20,471 nt of DNA from a virus, in IMG/VR virus record IMGVR_UViG_3300046616_000386, positions 1-20,471 of that record. One strand, given 5' to 3'. Positions 10,922-18,246 of the stretch are shown here, piece by piece. The notes under the pieces were generated by a model. That model was not told the DNA's origin. It saw nothing but the letters and a program-made list of their open reading frames with translations, and searched no databases. Within the stretch, counting starts at the first letter, position 1. Every line of letters starts with the position of its first letter. The position numbers and the translations under genes were made by a program.

Positions 10922-11190
10922 GGGGGCGGGGTTCCTCCGAGTCTCATGATCTCGATCTCTAGTTTCGTCATCCTGATCAGGTCGTCATGACGCTGCAGGT
11001 TCAACCGGGCAAGCTCGGTCTGTGCGGCCGCCAGCTCAGTGCGCTTGGCGATCAGTTCCTCTTGGAGCTGGTCCGTCACCGAGTTGAAGCGGGAGAGACC
11101 GTTCTCCCCGCGCTTCCCGATGTACGCCACCACCGAGCCGGACAGCACGCCCACGCAGGCGAGGACCGCGCCGAGGGTGGTGGCGTCCAA
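10918..11190 (-). CDS. Small membrane protein with coiled coil downstream of holin (90 aa)
   Basis: TTG start at 11188-11190 with a strong AGGAGG 5 nt upstream. The N-terminal helix TTLGAVLACVGVLSGSVVAYIG (about 4-25) is a probable membrane segment, followed by KRGENGLSRFNSVTDQLQEE and a continuous coiled coil to ~80 (LIAKRTELAAAQTELARLNL, QRHDDLIRMTKLEIEIMRLG). It lies between the holin and the collagen-like protein and overlaps the latter by 4 nt. In lysis cassettes such one-TM coiled-coil proteins can be accessory holins, spanin-like or holin-interacting proteins; which is not decidable here. Confidence 0.75.
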   Translation of the reverse strand: MDATTLGAVLACVGVLSGSVVAYIGKRGENGLSRFNSVTDQLQEELIAKRTELAAAQTELARLNLQRHDDLIRMTKLEIEIMRLGGTPPP

Positions 11191-11213
11191 CAGGGCCTCC
11201 TATATGGACGCGG

Positions 11214-11522
11214 TCAGGCCGCCTTGACGAACGAGTCCTGCGCCCGGCCCGCGACGCCGACGGGCTTCCAGAACCCGAAGTGGCTCAGCACACCCGTACC
11301 GAAGCTCACGAGCGCGAGGACGGCCGCCGTACCCACGCTGTACCCGGCGTCGTGCGGGCCCGCGTACTCCGTGACGAACCCGGTCGCCGTGGACAGCGCG
11401 AGGAGCAGCACCGCCTTTATGCCCGCGTTGGTGACTCTCGTCGTGACCAGGCCGACGAGGACCGGGAGGACGACGGAGACGAGCAGGCCAAGCCAGTACA
11501 CCTGGTTGAGGTTGACGTTCAT
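11214..11522 (-). CDS. Holin (three-TM)
   Basis: Start chosen at ATG 11520-11522 (102 aa, MNVNLNQVYWLG), with CTGGAG upstream; the longer reading to 11579 overlaps the endolysin gene in another frame. Three hydrophobic segments: ~8-28 (VYWLGLLVSVVLPVLVGLV), ~34-52 (IKAVLLLALSTATGFV) and ~58-80 (SVGTAAVLALVSFGTGVL). The short polar C-terminus ends AQDSFVKAA. Size, topology and position 27 nt after the endolysin are those of class I-type actinophage holins, which open the membrane to let endolysin reach the wall. The QVYWLGLLVSVVLPVLVG pattern is one I associate with Streptomyces phage holins. Confidence 0.85.
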   Translation of the reverse strand: MNVNLNQVYWLGLLVSVVLPVLVGLVTTRVTNAGIKAVLLLALSTATGFVTEYAGPHDAGYSVGTAAVLALVSFGTGVLSHFGFWKPVGVAGRAQDSFVKAA

Positions 11523-11548
11523 GAGGAACTCCAGTTCGGTGAGAAGGG

Positions 11549-12412
11549 TCAGACGTTGGGGACGTGCAGCTTTGGCCAACTCGACGGGCCAGGAATGCCG
11601 TCCGCGGACGTGCCGGTGTAGCCGAGCTTCCGCTGCCAGGCCGCGTAGGAGCGCTCGTCGCCCGGGCCCCAGGTGTCGGCGTTGGCCGAGCTGGCGTAGT
11701 GGTTGCAGCCGACCGCGACGAGCCTCCGGTGCATCGCCTCGACGATCGGAGACCGGCGGCCGGTCCTGAAGAACGACGTCCCGGGGAACGGCTCATCGAC
11801 CGGCTTCGGCGCGGGCTTCGGCGGGGCGATGAACGCGGGCCACGATCCCGGGTCGACGTGCGTGTTCTCGGGGACCTCGGCGTGGGCGTACCAGCCGCCT
11901 TCGGTCTCCCACACGTGCTCGCTGCGGTGCGGGGTGAAGTCGGTGGGACGGCCCATGGGCCACGTTTGCGGGACGCCCCACGAGGTGACCCAGTCCTGGA
12001 GCTGCTGCCAGCCCTTGCACGGGGTGTCGTCGAGCTGCGCGTACACCTTGCCGTCCGGGGCCTTGCAGTACGGGAAGAACAGGGCCTCGATCTGGATCAC
12101 GACGCGGCCCGCGCGGTTCGTCCTGGTCCCGCCGGCCAAGTCCACGACGGACTTCGAGCGCGAGTCGGCCGGGTAGAACTGCGCGAACTCCCCAGTGAAC
12201 GGCGACCACAGGATGTGCGGCGCCATGCCGATCCCGCCGCCAGTGAAGTACGCCTTCAGGTTGGCGAACGGCACCAGGTCGACAGGCTTGGCCGCGGTGG
12301 CGTTCTTGTCCCACGTGATGTGGGCAATCGCCTTCGCCGGGTACTGGGTGTCGCACGGGGCGTGGTCCCCGACGTCGGCCCGTATCGTTCCGGGCATCCA
12401 CAGTTCAGGCAT
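11549..12412 (-). CDS. Endolysin: N-acetylmuramoyl-L-alanine amidase with peptidoglycan-binding domain (287 aa)
   Basis: Degrades host peptidoglycan at the end of infection. Start ATG at 12410-12412, with AGAGG upstream and 2 nt after the previous stop; the longer reading to 12481 runs into that gene. The N-terminal ~190 residues match the amidase_2 (PGRP-like) fold: AHITWDKN (H31), APHILWSPFTG (H66), NRAGRVVIQIEA and the closing AHAEVPENTHVDPG (177-189), whose His and Asp residues belong to the zinc site. A Pro/Ala/Lys linker (PPKPAPKPVDEP) leads to a C-terminal peptidoglycan-binding-like domain (~214-287; RSPIVEAMHRRLVAVG, DGIPGPSSWPKLHVPN). No signal peptide is visible, so export needs the holin next door. 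Confidence 0.9.
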   Translation of the reverse strand: MPELWMPGTIRADVGDHAPCDTQYPAKAIAHITWDKNATAAKPVDLVPFANLKAYFTGGGIGMAPHILWSPFTGEFAQFYPADSRSKSVVDLAGGTRTNRAGRVVIQIEALFFPYCKAPDGKVYAQLDDTPCKGWQQLQDWVTSWGVPQTWPMGRPTDFTPHRSEHVWETEGGWYAHAEVPENTHVDPGSWPAFIAPPKPAPKPVDEPFPGTSFFRTGRRSPIVEAMHRRLVAVGCNHYASSANADTWGPGDERSYAAWQRKLGYTGTSADGIPGPSSWPKLHVPNV

Positions 12413-12414
12413 CG

Positions 12415-12669
12415 TCAGGCCTCTTCTCGCTCGGGCCAGTGCCAGGTGCCGCCGTCGTGGCTGCCCTCGCTCTGCAGGCAACGGTCAGTGAATGTCGCGT
12501 CAGGCAGGAAGACGGTCACGTCGACAGGGACGGCGATGTTCTCCTTGTCGGCCTCCGAGACGCCTGAGGGGTAGGCGCCAACCTCGGTGATGATCGCCGC
12601 ACGGCACACAGGCTCACCGGTTGCGCGGCTGGTGTAGTGGACGATGCGGCCCACGGTGGGTTTTGGCAT
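12415..12669 (-). CDS. Small conserved phage protein, unknown function (84 aa)
   Basis: ATG at 12667-12669, 2 nt after the protease stop; the larger open frame upstream in the same frame is a shadow of the protease gene. The protein begins MPKPTVGRIVHYTSRATGEP, a beta-rich start with a VGRIVHY motif that resembles small SH3-like barrels, and contains VPVDVTVFLPDATFTDRCLQ and GGTWHWPE. I recall it in Streptomyces phages beside lysis or tail genes. It may assist binding or folding of the neighbouring wall-active proteins, but this is not shown by the sequence. Confidence 0.75.
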   Translation of the reverse strand: MPKPTVGRIVHYTSRATGEPVCRAAIITEVGAYPSGVSEADKENIAVPVDVTVFLPDATFTDRCLQSEGSHDGGTWHWPEREEA

Positions 12670-12671
12670 GG

Positions 12672-13511
12672 TCAGAGTCCCTTCGCGTTGAGCCAGGAGT
12701 GAGCGGCGAGCGCCATCGCCAGATCGGGATCCGCGGGCGCGGGCGGCGGAGTCGGGGCGGCCGTGAGCGCGGGCACCGTGACGTCGCCCTGCTGCGCAAG
12801 CAGCCACGCGAGGTCCGCGGCGGTGAAGTAGCCCCACCCCTTGTCGCCCCACGTGGTGTTCCAGGAGTTCGGCACCCAGTACTCGCCCGTGCTCGCGTCG
12901 TACCGGCACAGCTCCAGCTCGTGGCCGCCCGCGATGCCAGAGGAGCGGTCGACGAGGATCCGGCCGTCGGTGGCCGTGTCGAACATCGAGTTCAGCCACT
13001 CGATGCCGATCATCACGGGCCCCGCCTGGAGTGCCGAGTTGAGCGCGGCGATCGAGAACGCGTGTGTGTAGCTGGCTGCGAGGCCGAGCGCCTTCAGGGC
13101 CTTTGCCACGCCGATCCCCGTGGAACCGGTGTCGTCCGGCGGATACGTGCCGGACACCCCGTCGAGGACGGTGGCCAGCGCGTACAGGGAGATCGCGAAC
13201 GCCTCGTCCAGCGGATGGACCCCCGCGGTGAACGCGCCGTGCGACGCCGCGGCCGCGGCCGGCGTGATGGTGACCGACGTCCACCCGGTCCGGCCCGCGG
13301 AGTCCGTGCCGAGCACGCCGGCGCCAGCGTTGCCTGTGCAGCTGCCCAACGAGCCCTGGTCGAGGATCGGCGTGCGGCGCGTCCATTCGACGGTCCTGAT
13401 CGCGGACCGCGGGAGGACCCCGTGCGCGTAGGCCAGCGACCGGGGGTCGTGCTCGATGTGCCTGCCCAGGCGGAACGGGCCGCGCTGCTCGGTGATGTGG
13501 TGGATGGTCAT
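12672..13511 (-). CDS. Papain-like (C1) cysteine protease (279 aa)
   Basis: Start chosen at ATG 13509-13511 ([10 protein letters not shown]) with AAGGAG 4 nt upstream; the longer reading to 13691 has a low-complexity, non-conserved start. The C1 family triad is visible: oxyanion-hole Gln52 and nucleophile Cys58 in [12 protein letters not shown], His197 in GGHELEL, and Asn215 in [17 protein letters not shown], the last being the classic NSW-x4-5-WG-GY signature of papain. No signal peptide or prodomain of the cellular type is present; about 40 residues precede the core. It lies between tail proteins and endolysin. Possible jobs: virion-borne protease acting on host envelope proteins during entry, or a processing enzyme in late infection. 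Which one is not decided by the sequence. Confidence 0.85.
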   Translation of the reverse strand: MTIHHITEQRGPFRLGRHIEHDPRSLAYAHGVLPRSAIRTVEWTRRTPILDQGSLGSCTGNAGAGVLGTDSAGRTGWTSVTITPAAAAASHGAFTAGVHPLDEAFAISLYALATVLDGVSGTYPPDDTGSTGIGVAKALKALGLAASYTHAFSIAALNSALQAGPVMIGIEWLNSMFDTATDGRILVDRSSGIAGGHELELCRYDASTGEYWVPNSWNTTWGDKGWGYFTAADLAWLLAQQGDVTVPALTAAPTPPPAPADPDLAMALAAHSWLNAKGL

Positions 13512-13545
13512 GGGGCTCCTTGGACGGCGGTGGTGTCCTGCTCCG

Positions 13546-13574
13546 GTCTCTAAAGAGACGATACGGTTCGTCTC
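13546..13574 (-). terminator. Hairpin with T-run between tail and lysis modules
   Basis: On the minus strand GAGACGA-n6-TCGTCTC (13574-13555) forms a 7-bp stem followed directly by TTTA. The right arm can instead pair with the next AGAGAC (GTCTC-n4-GAGAC, 13559-13546), so two alternative hairpins compete, an attenuator-like arrangement. It lies in the 112-bp gap between the 65-aa gene and the protease and may reduce read-through from tail into lysis genes. Confidence 0.52.
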
Positions 13575-13623
13575 GCCAACTTGCCTGAGCAGTCCCGGTG
13601 TGGATCTCCTCAGAAACCACGGG

Positions 13624-13821
13624 CTATATGACGGTGATGACCTGCTCGTACTGCTGCGCGACCACACTGCCCACACCAGCCGTACCAGCAAGGAACGCCC
13701 TCACAGCGTTCACCACATCGATCTCCTGCACGACGGGCGTCTCCTGATCGATCGCGGTGATATTCACCGACACCACAGGCTGACCGCTCCCGTTCTTTCC
13801 AGTAATCACATACGTGGGCAC
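13624..13821 (-). CDS. Small conserved phage protein in tail module (65 aa)
   Basis: GTG start at 13819-13821 with GGAG about 8 nt upstream. The protein is beta-rich at the start ([20 protein letters not shown]) and then helical ([20 protein letters not shown]), with a beta-like end (QYEQVITVI). It resembles small structural or assembly proteins placed after minor tail genes in Streptomyces phages, but I do not know a function. Short gap to the upstream tail gene (13 nt) supports cotranscription. Confidence 0.72.
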   Translation of the reverse strand: MPTYVITGKNGSGQPVVSVNITAIDQETPVVQEIDVVNAVRAFLAGTAGVGSVVAQQYEQVITVI

Positions 13822-13834
13822 AGTCCCAACTCCT

Positions 13835-14389
13835 TTAGGCGATGCGCTGGAGGCGCAGCCAACTGTCGGTATAAAGAGTGGTGGCGGTCGCGGACGAGGT
13901 TCCCTGTGCCCAGTCCAGAGACACCGTCCCCGACGTCGGTCCGACGCGAATCGTCCCGTTGATGGTCACCACCAGCGTTGCTCCAGCCCCGAGGGCGCCA
14001 TGAACTCGGCCCGCCCCCAGATCGGCGGATTCCGTACGGATCAAATAGCCCGTCCCGCCCGACGTGTTAAGAGTGAGGGTCGGCGTTGCGTTGGAGCCCA
14101 CGACGTTGTTACCGGCTCCCAGTGCCATCCATTCGCCAAGCGCTTGAGAAGGTGCGGTCACCTGCAATTTGAAATCGCCAGCGGTATCACCGTCATACTT
14201 GAGCCAGCCGTCCATGATGTACACGGCATTTGCTTCGACAGAGAATTGCAAATGGGGATCAGCCGATGCTGTTGTTGTTGCCGAACGTGAGGTGTCCGCA
14301 GTTTTGCGGGCCACCTGCGGCAGCATCGACCGCAGCAGTGCGGCGGCGAGTCGCTGCCCTGCGAGGGGCGTGGGATAGGCCTCCGGCAT
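13835..14389 (-). CDS. Virion-associated protein, probable minor tail or tail-fibre component (184 aa)
   Basis: ATG at 14387-14389 with AAGGAGG 5 nt upstream, 10 nt after the end of the large tail gene. An N-terminal helical part (AGQRLAAALLRSMLPQVARK) leads to a beta-sandwich-like domain: HLQFSVEANAVYIMDGWLKY, GDFKLQVTAPSQALGEWMAL, LTLNTSGGTGYLIRT, GATLVVTINGTIRVG, SWLRLQRI. This is a pattern I recall in Streptomyces phage structural proteins. Base composition looks less GC-rich than in neighbours (runs such as ttgcaatttgaaatc in its reading), perhaps marking a later acquisition. Likely role: fibre tip or decoration contacting the host surface. Confidence 0.74.
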   Translation of the reverse strand: MPEAYPTPLAGQRLAAALLRSMLPQVARKTADTSRSATTTASADPHLQFSVEANAVYIMDGWLKYDGDTAGDFKLQVTAPSQALGEWMALGAGNNVVGSNATPTLTLNTSGGTGYLIRTESADLGAGRVHGALGAGATLVVTINGTIRVGPTSGTVSLDWAQGTSSATATTLYTDSWLRLQRIA

Positions 14390-14399
14390 GACAGCCTCC

Positions 14400-17300
14400 T
14401 TACTCGGCGAGAATTGTTGGATAGGCGAGCCGTACGTCCTCGCCGGCGGAGTGCGCTTTGACGACGCCGTTGATGGAGCGGGCGACGGTGAAGTTCTGCG
14501 GGTTCAGCAGTTGGAAGACGGCGTGCGTGAACTGGACGGGCAACACGTTGGTGTTGGCGGCGTCGAGGATCGAGCGGACGCCGACCGACCCGGCAGCCGT
14601 TTGTGAAGTGTCCGTGGCGGTCGCCTGCCAAATGTGCGGTTCGACTTGGCCACGCGGCCACGCTTTGGCCCGAAGGGTGGACCCTTGCACCTGAAAGCGG
14701 AGGGTGAAATAGGCGGCCGCCGCGTGGGTTCCAGGGATGGGCACGGTTGCGAGATCGGTTTGGGCGCCGCCGACACGCTTTTCCAGCACCAGCGTGAGCG
14801 TCTGATCGGGGTTGAACGCGATGCGCGCGTTGTAGTTGTTGCCGACATCGGTGTAGCGCGCCATGAGGTGCGTGTAGTGCGGGCCGCCCGTGGCCAGAGC
14901 ATTCGTCGCCACATCCATTTGCAGATCGACGTCCGCCGACGGCGACGGGATTACGGTGTGACGGTTCGAGTTGATGGCGCCCAGGGAATGCATGGCGTCG
15001 GTGCCCTGGGTGGAGTAGTCGGACGCCGAGCCGCCCGACGTGGTCCACGTCTGCCCGCTGTCGGCGGTCCCCCAGCCGTTCGCGACGGTGCGGGTGAACG
15101 TGTCCAGCACTGCGGGCGTTACGACGCCTGCCCGCATCACCTCGCCGCCCACGCGGATGTCGAAGGGGAGGTCATCGTTCGTGGTGTCGCTGGCGAGACG
15201 GAACACGATCTCGTCGGCGTACAAGATGTTCGAGGACGGCGGGAAACTTGGCACGGTCGGCGAGAGGTTCGCGTATACGGCGCCTCCGGGTGGCGTCACC
15301 GTCTGCTGGAAGAACGTCCACGTGTTCGCCGCGACTTGCTGGTCGTTGGCCGTGGTCGACAGGTACCCGTGGGAGACGTCGAACCAGTTCACGTTCAAGT
15401 CGACGTTGCGGGACACCGCGCACAGCAGCCACCCCGACAGCGTGTACTGCTGGCCCACCGTCACCGCGATCTGCTCGGAGCCCGCGTTCGGGAACTGCGA
15501 GACGCCATCCGGGGTGATCTGGAGCGACCACGACCCGCCGAACGGCGGCAGGCCGGGTGTGGCCACGCGGGCGAGCGTGGCGCCGGACGCCGTCCAGTTG
15601 GACAGGTCCACCTCGAAGTTGCGGTTCGTGTTGAGCTGCCCGGACCGGACCCAACCCGGGCCTGAGGTAGTGGCCACGGTGACGCTCGTCGTTGTCGAGT
15701 CGAGGCCTGCGGCGAGCTGGCTGCCGTCGGTGTCGATCCGGGCTGTCGTCGTGTCGAGGTAGCCGATCGAGTTGTACGGGCTCGCCGGCGCGCAGGTGAA
15801 CGTGAGCCGGTGCTCGAAGTGGGTGATGGACTCCTCGAAGCCGAGGACCAGCTGATCGATGCTGTCGGTCCCCAGGAACGTCGGCGGATTCACGACCTGG
15901 ACCCGGTCGCCCATCCGCAGCCCCAGCACAGCCCGCCGCATGTCCGGGGTGATGCTCGGGTGCGCAAGGTTCACCGAGATCTGCGGGTAGCGGGCTTCGT
16001 CGACGGTGCCGAGGTGGACGCGCCACGCAGCCTGATCCAGCAGCGTTGGTGTATCGGAGGTAGCCAGGTTCAGGGCGAGCGCTGAGTTCGCGTTCGGCCC
16101 GTACACGCCCACTCCGGCCGGAGGCGGTGCAGTCGACAGCGGGCCGGCCGTCTCCTCGTAGGTCGCGGTCACGCCGCCCACGGAGACGGTGACGCGGTTG
16201 GCGAGGTAGCGGTCATCCTCCACCGGGGTGGGCACTTCAGCCAGGTTAGAGCTCGTGTAGTTCAGTGTCAGCGCCGGGTCCTGGTTGTACAGGGAAGCGC
16301 GGGTGCGGTAGCCGAGGCCAAGCGCCGAGGGGGTCTCATACAGCAGCCCGTCGTCCGCGAGGACGGCCTCTTGGATGACGCCGAGCGGGTTCTGCTTGGG
16401 CTGCGCGCCCATGTCGGCGGTGTCGTCGAGGTCGCCCACCCACTCGAACGGAATCCCCGACTCTCCGCACAGGCGCTGAATCCGGCGCCCCGCACTCTCA
16501 CCGACCGGGTTGAGGCGCACCCCAAGCGCGTCGATCGCCGTGATCGCGTTCTCCACCGTCGCATGCCCAACCGCCACTCCTGGCAGGAACGCCGTACCAG
16601 CCGGCCCGGACACGGCGCGCGCCGCGGGCCCGAACTGCACCCGGGTGACGCGGGTCAGCTGCACCAGGCCCTGGCTGTCGTTGACGCTGTAGGTGACGCC
16701 GGAGGTGACGTCCCGCAGTCGGACCTGCCGGGTGATGCTGGTGCCGGATTCTTGGAGTTCGATCGACACGTACAGGAGGCGTCCGCGGACGTCGACGGTG
16801 GAGGGCAGGCCGATGCCGAGGAACGTGCCGTCGCTCGCGCAGGTGCGTAGTACGAGGCTGTTGGCGGCGTCGGTGGTCGAGTAGTACAGCTCCCAGAACT
16901 GTGCGGATCCTGCGGAGTAGTCGACCTGGTCGATCGAGCAGATCACCTTGCCGTCGGAGAGTCCGGCGGCGGGGATGTGGCACAGGAATCTGACCTGTGT
17001 GGCGGTGGGGTCGTCGTAGGCGGCGACGCCTCCGGACAGGTAGCTGCTGGTGAGGTCGGGCAGCGGATCCGATGCCCCGAACCCGCTGTAGGAGGCGAGG
17101 GCTGGGGTCCCGGAGATTGTCATCGGGGAGCCGCTGACTATCGCGGACGCGATCGTCGTCGCGTCCGAGGGGTCCTCACACGGCCAGTACGCCTTTACCG
17201 ACGTGGGGAGCGGATTTGCGACCGCGTTGTAGATCACGCTGCGCTCGGGTGCCGGGCCCTGCGCGAGGCGCTGCAAGATCCCGTTGACGGCGATGTCCGT

Positions 17301-17729
17301 CCACACGTCCGCGCCTGTGGGGTCCCACGACGGCGCCCACTTCGGGACCTCGCCCCACACGCGGTAGCTCTTGCCGCCCATCCCGTCCGGGACGGAGATC
17401 CTGACCGACTGATTACGCACGAGGAGCCCGTACCAGGCGCCCATCGGGTTGCGGCGGCTGAAGCGGCCGTCCTGGTTCTTCAGCGGCATCGAGGCGCTGG
17501 CCTGTTCGGTCTGGTTGCCTTCGTCGCGGATGCCGCGGGTGAGGTTGATCCGCCCTTGGTCGTCGCGGACCATGGCGTACGGGGTGATGTCCGTCCACAC
17601 GCCGTTGATGAGCAGCTCGACCGTGACTGGCTGCCCGTTGCCCGCTTCCCCGGACGCGCCGAGGGGACCGGCCGCGACGCGCATACGCCGCTGCCAGCCC
17701 ATCACGTGCGCTGCGACACCTCCCGGCAT
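14400..17729 (-). CDS. Large minor tail protein with lectin- and carbohydrate-binding-like domains (1109 aa)
   Basis: ATG at 17727-17729, 3 nt after the preceding stop. The N-terminal ~165 residues (VELLINGVWTDITPYAMVRD; QASASMPLKNQDGRFSRRNP; WGEVPKWAPSWDPTG) match the start of actinophage baseplate-hub or minor tail proteins. Residues ~175-395 form a LamG/ConA-like sandwich (AYWPCEDPSDA onward). ~395-690 continue the hub-like core (DALGVRLNPVGESAGRRIQR; LGLRMGDRVQVVNPP). ~700-846 look like a CBM4/9-type jelly roll (NRNFEVDLSNWTASG; GQQYTLSGWLL; YADEIVFRL). ~876-1075 is a second ConA-like domain (DTFTRTVANGWGTADSG; HYTHLMARYTDVGNNYNARI). The modules suggest binding to cell-wall glycans, so this is a strong candidate for receptor recognition. 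It follows the tape measure protein and a 167-aa tail protein. Confidence 0.85.
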   Translation of the reverse strand: MPGGVAAHVMGWQRRMRVAAGPLGASGEAGNGQPVTVELLINGVWTDITPYAMVRDDQGRINLTRGIRDEGNQTEQASASMPLKNQDGRFSRRNPMGAWYGLLVRNQSVRISVPDGMGGKSYRVWGEVPKWAPSWDPTGADVWTDIAVNGILQRLAQGPAPERSVIYNAVANPLPTSVKAYWPCEDPSDATTIASAIVSGSPMTISGTPALASYSGFGASDPLPDLTSSYLSGGVAAYDDPTATQVRFLCHIPAAGLSDGKVICSIDQVDYSAGSAQFWELYYSTTDAANSLVLRTCASDGTFLGIGLPSTVDVRGRLLYVSIELQESGTSITRQVRLRDVTSGVTYSVNDSQGLVQLTRVTRVQFGPAARAVSGPAGTAFLPGVAVGHATVENAITAIDALGVRLNPVGESAGRRIQRLCGESGIPFEWVGDLDDTADMGAQPKQNPLGVIQEAVLADDGLLYETPSALGLGYRTRASLYNQDPALTLNYTSSNLAEVPTPVEDDRYLANRVTVSVGGVTATYEETAGPLSTAPPPAGVGVYGPNANSALALNLATSDTPTLLDQAAWRVHLGTVDEARYPQISVNLAHPSITPDMRRAVLGLRMGDRVQVVNPPTFLGTDSIDQLVLGFEESITHFEHRLTFTCAPASPYNSIGYLDTTTARIDTDGSQLAAGLDSTTTSVTVATTSGPGWVRSGQLNTNRNFEVDLSNWTASGATLARVATPGLPPFGGSWSLQITPDGVSQFPNAGSEQIAVTVGQQYTLSGWLLCAVSRNVDLNVNWFDVSHGYLSTTANDQQVAANTWTFFQQTVTPPGGAVYANLSPTVPSFPPSSNILYADEIVFRLASDTTNDDLPFDIRVGGEVMRAGVVTPAVLDTFTRTVANGWGTADSGQTWTTSGGSASDYSTQGTDAMHSLGAINSNRHTVIPSPSADVDLQMDVATNALATGGPHYTHLMARYTDVGNNYNARIAFNPDQTLTLVLEKRVGGAQTDLATVPIPGTHAAAAYFTLRFQVQGSTLRAKAWPRGQVEPHIWQATATDTSQTAAGSVGVRSILDAANTNVLPVQFTHAVFQLLNPQNFTVARSINGVVKAHSAGEDVRLAYPTILAE

Positions 17730-17732
17730 GGA

Positions 17733-18236
17733 CTACTCGTCCCAGACCACGAAGCAGGTTGCGTTCACCGCGGCGCCGAACGTGGCCCGCACGCGCAGGA
17801 ACCGGCTGACGGAGATGATCGGCCTTTCGTCCGGCATCCACTGGTAGTAATAGTTGATGTCCGTCGATCCGGCCGTGGGCGGGACGAGGTTGACGTCGAA
17901 CGTGCGGGTCGCGGCCACGGTGCCTTCGGCCGACGCGGTGTAGCCGGTCCCGGTTGTCGAGAGCGTCATCAGCGACGCGGGCGCGTTCGGGTCGAGGGGC
18001 TGCACCCCGGAAGCGACGTGCGCCGTGACGGTCGCGGCGACGTCGGTCTGGATCAGTTCGACCTGCCCGGCCGACCCGGGCACCCCGTCGAGGGTGAACC
18101 CCCACGAGATGAGCTGAATCTGCCGCGACGCCGGGGTGGCGATCTGAAGCATGGTCTTGATCGCCGTGCCCGTCGTCACCTTCTGCTGGGCTGCGGTCGT
18201 GGGCATCGGCCCGTTGAAGCACTTGTAGCGATGCAT
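17733..18236 (-). CDS. Conserved phage structural protein, tail module (167 aa)
   Basis: ATG at 18234-18236 with GGGGAGAG 3 nt upstream, 10 nt after the tape measure stop. The protein begins MHRYKCFNGPMPTTAAQQKV followed by TGTAIKTMLQIATP, RQIQLISWGFTLDG, VELIQTDVAATVTAHVASGV and NYYYQWMPDERPIISVSRFL. The beta-rich layout suggests a jelly-roll or Ig-like fold. I recall close sequences in Streptomyces phages, placed between the tape measure and the minor tail genes, which makes a tail-tip or decoration role likely. No enzyme motif is seen. Confidence 0.78.
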   Translation of the reverse strand: MHRYKCFNGPMPTTAAQQKVTTGTAIKTMLQIATPASRQIQLISWGFTLDGVPGSAGQVELIQTDVAATVTAHVASGVQPLDPNAPASLMTLSTTGTGYTASAEGTVAATRTFDVNLVPPTAGSTDINYYYQWMPDERPIISVSRFLRVRATFGAAVNATCFVVWDE

Positions 18237-18246
18237 CTCTCTCCCC

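Noticed and set aside
12415-13620. 401-aa continuous open frame on the minus strand
   Set aside because: Only its last 84 codons are a gene; the rest is the second frame of the cysteine protease and encodes Arg/Pro-rich low-complexity sequence.
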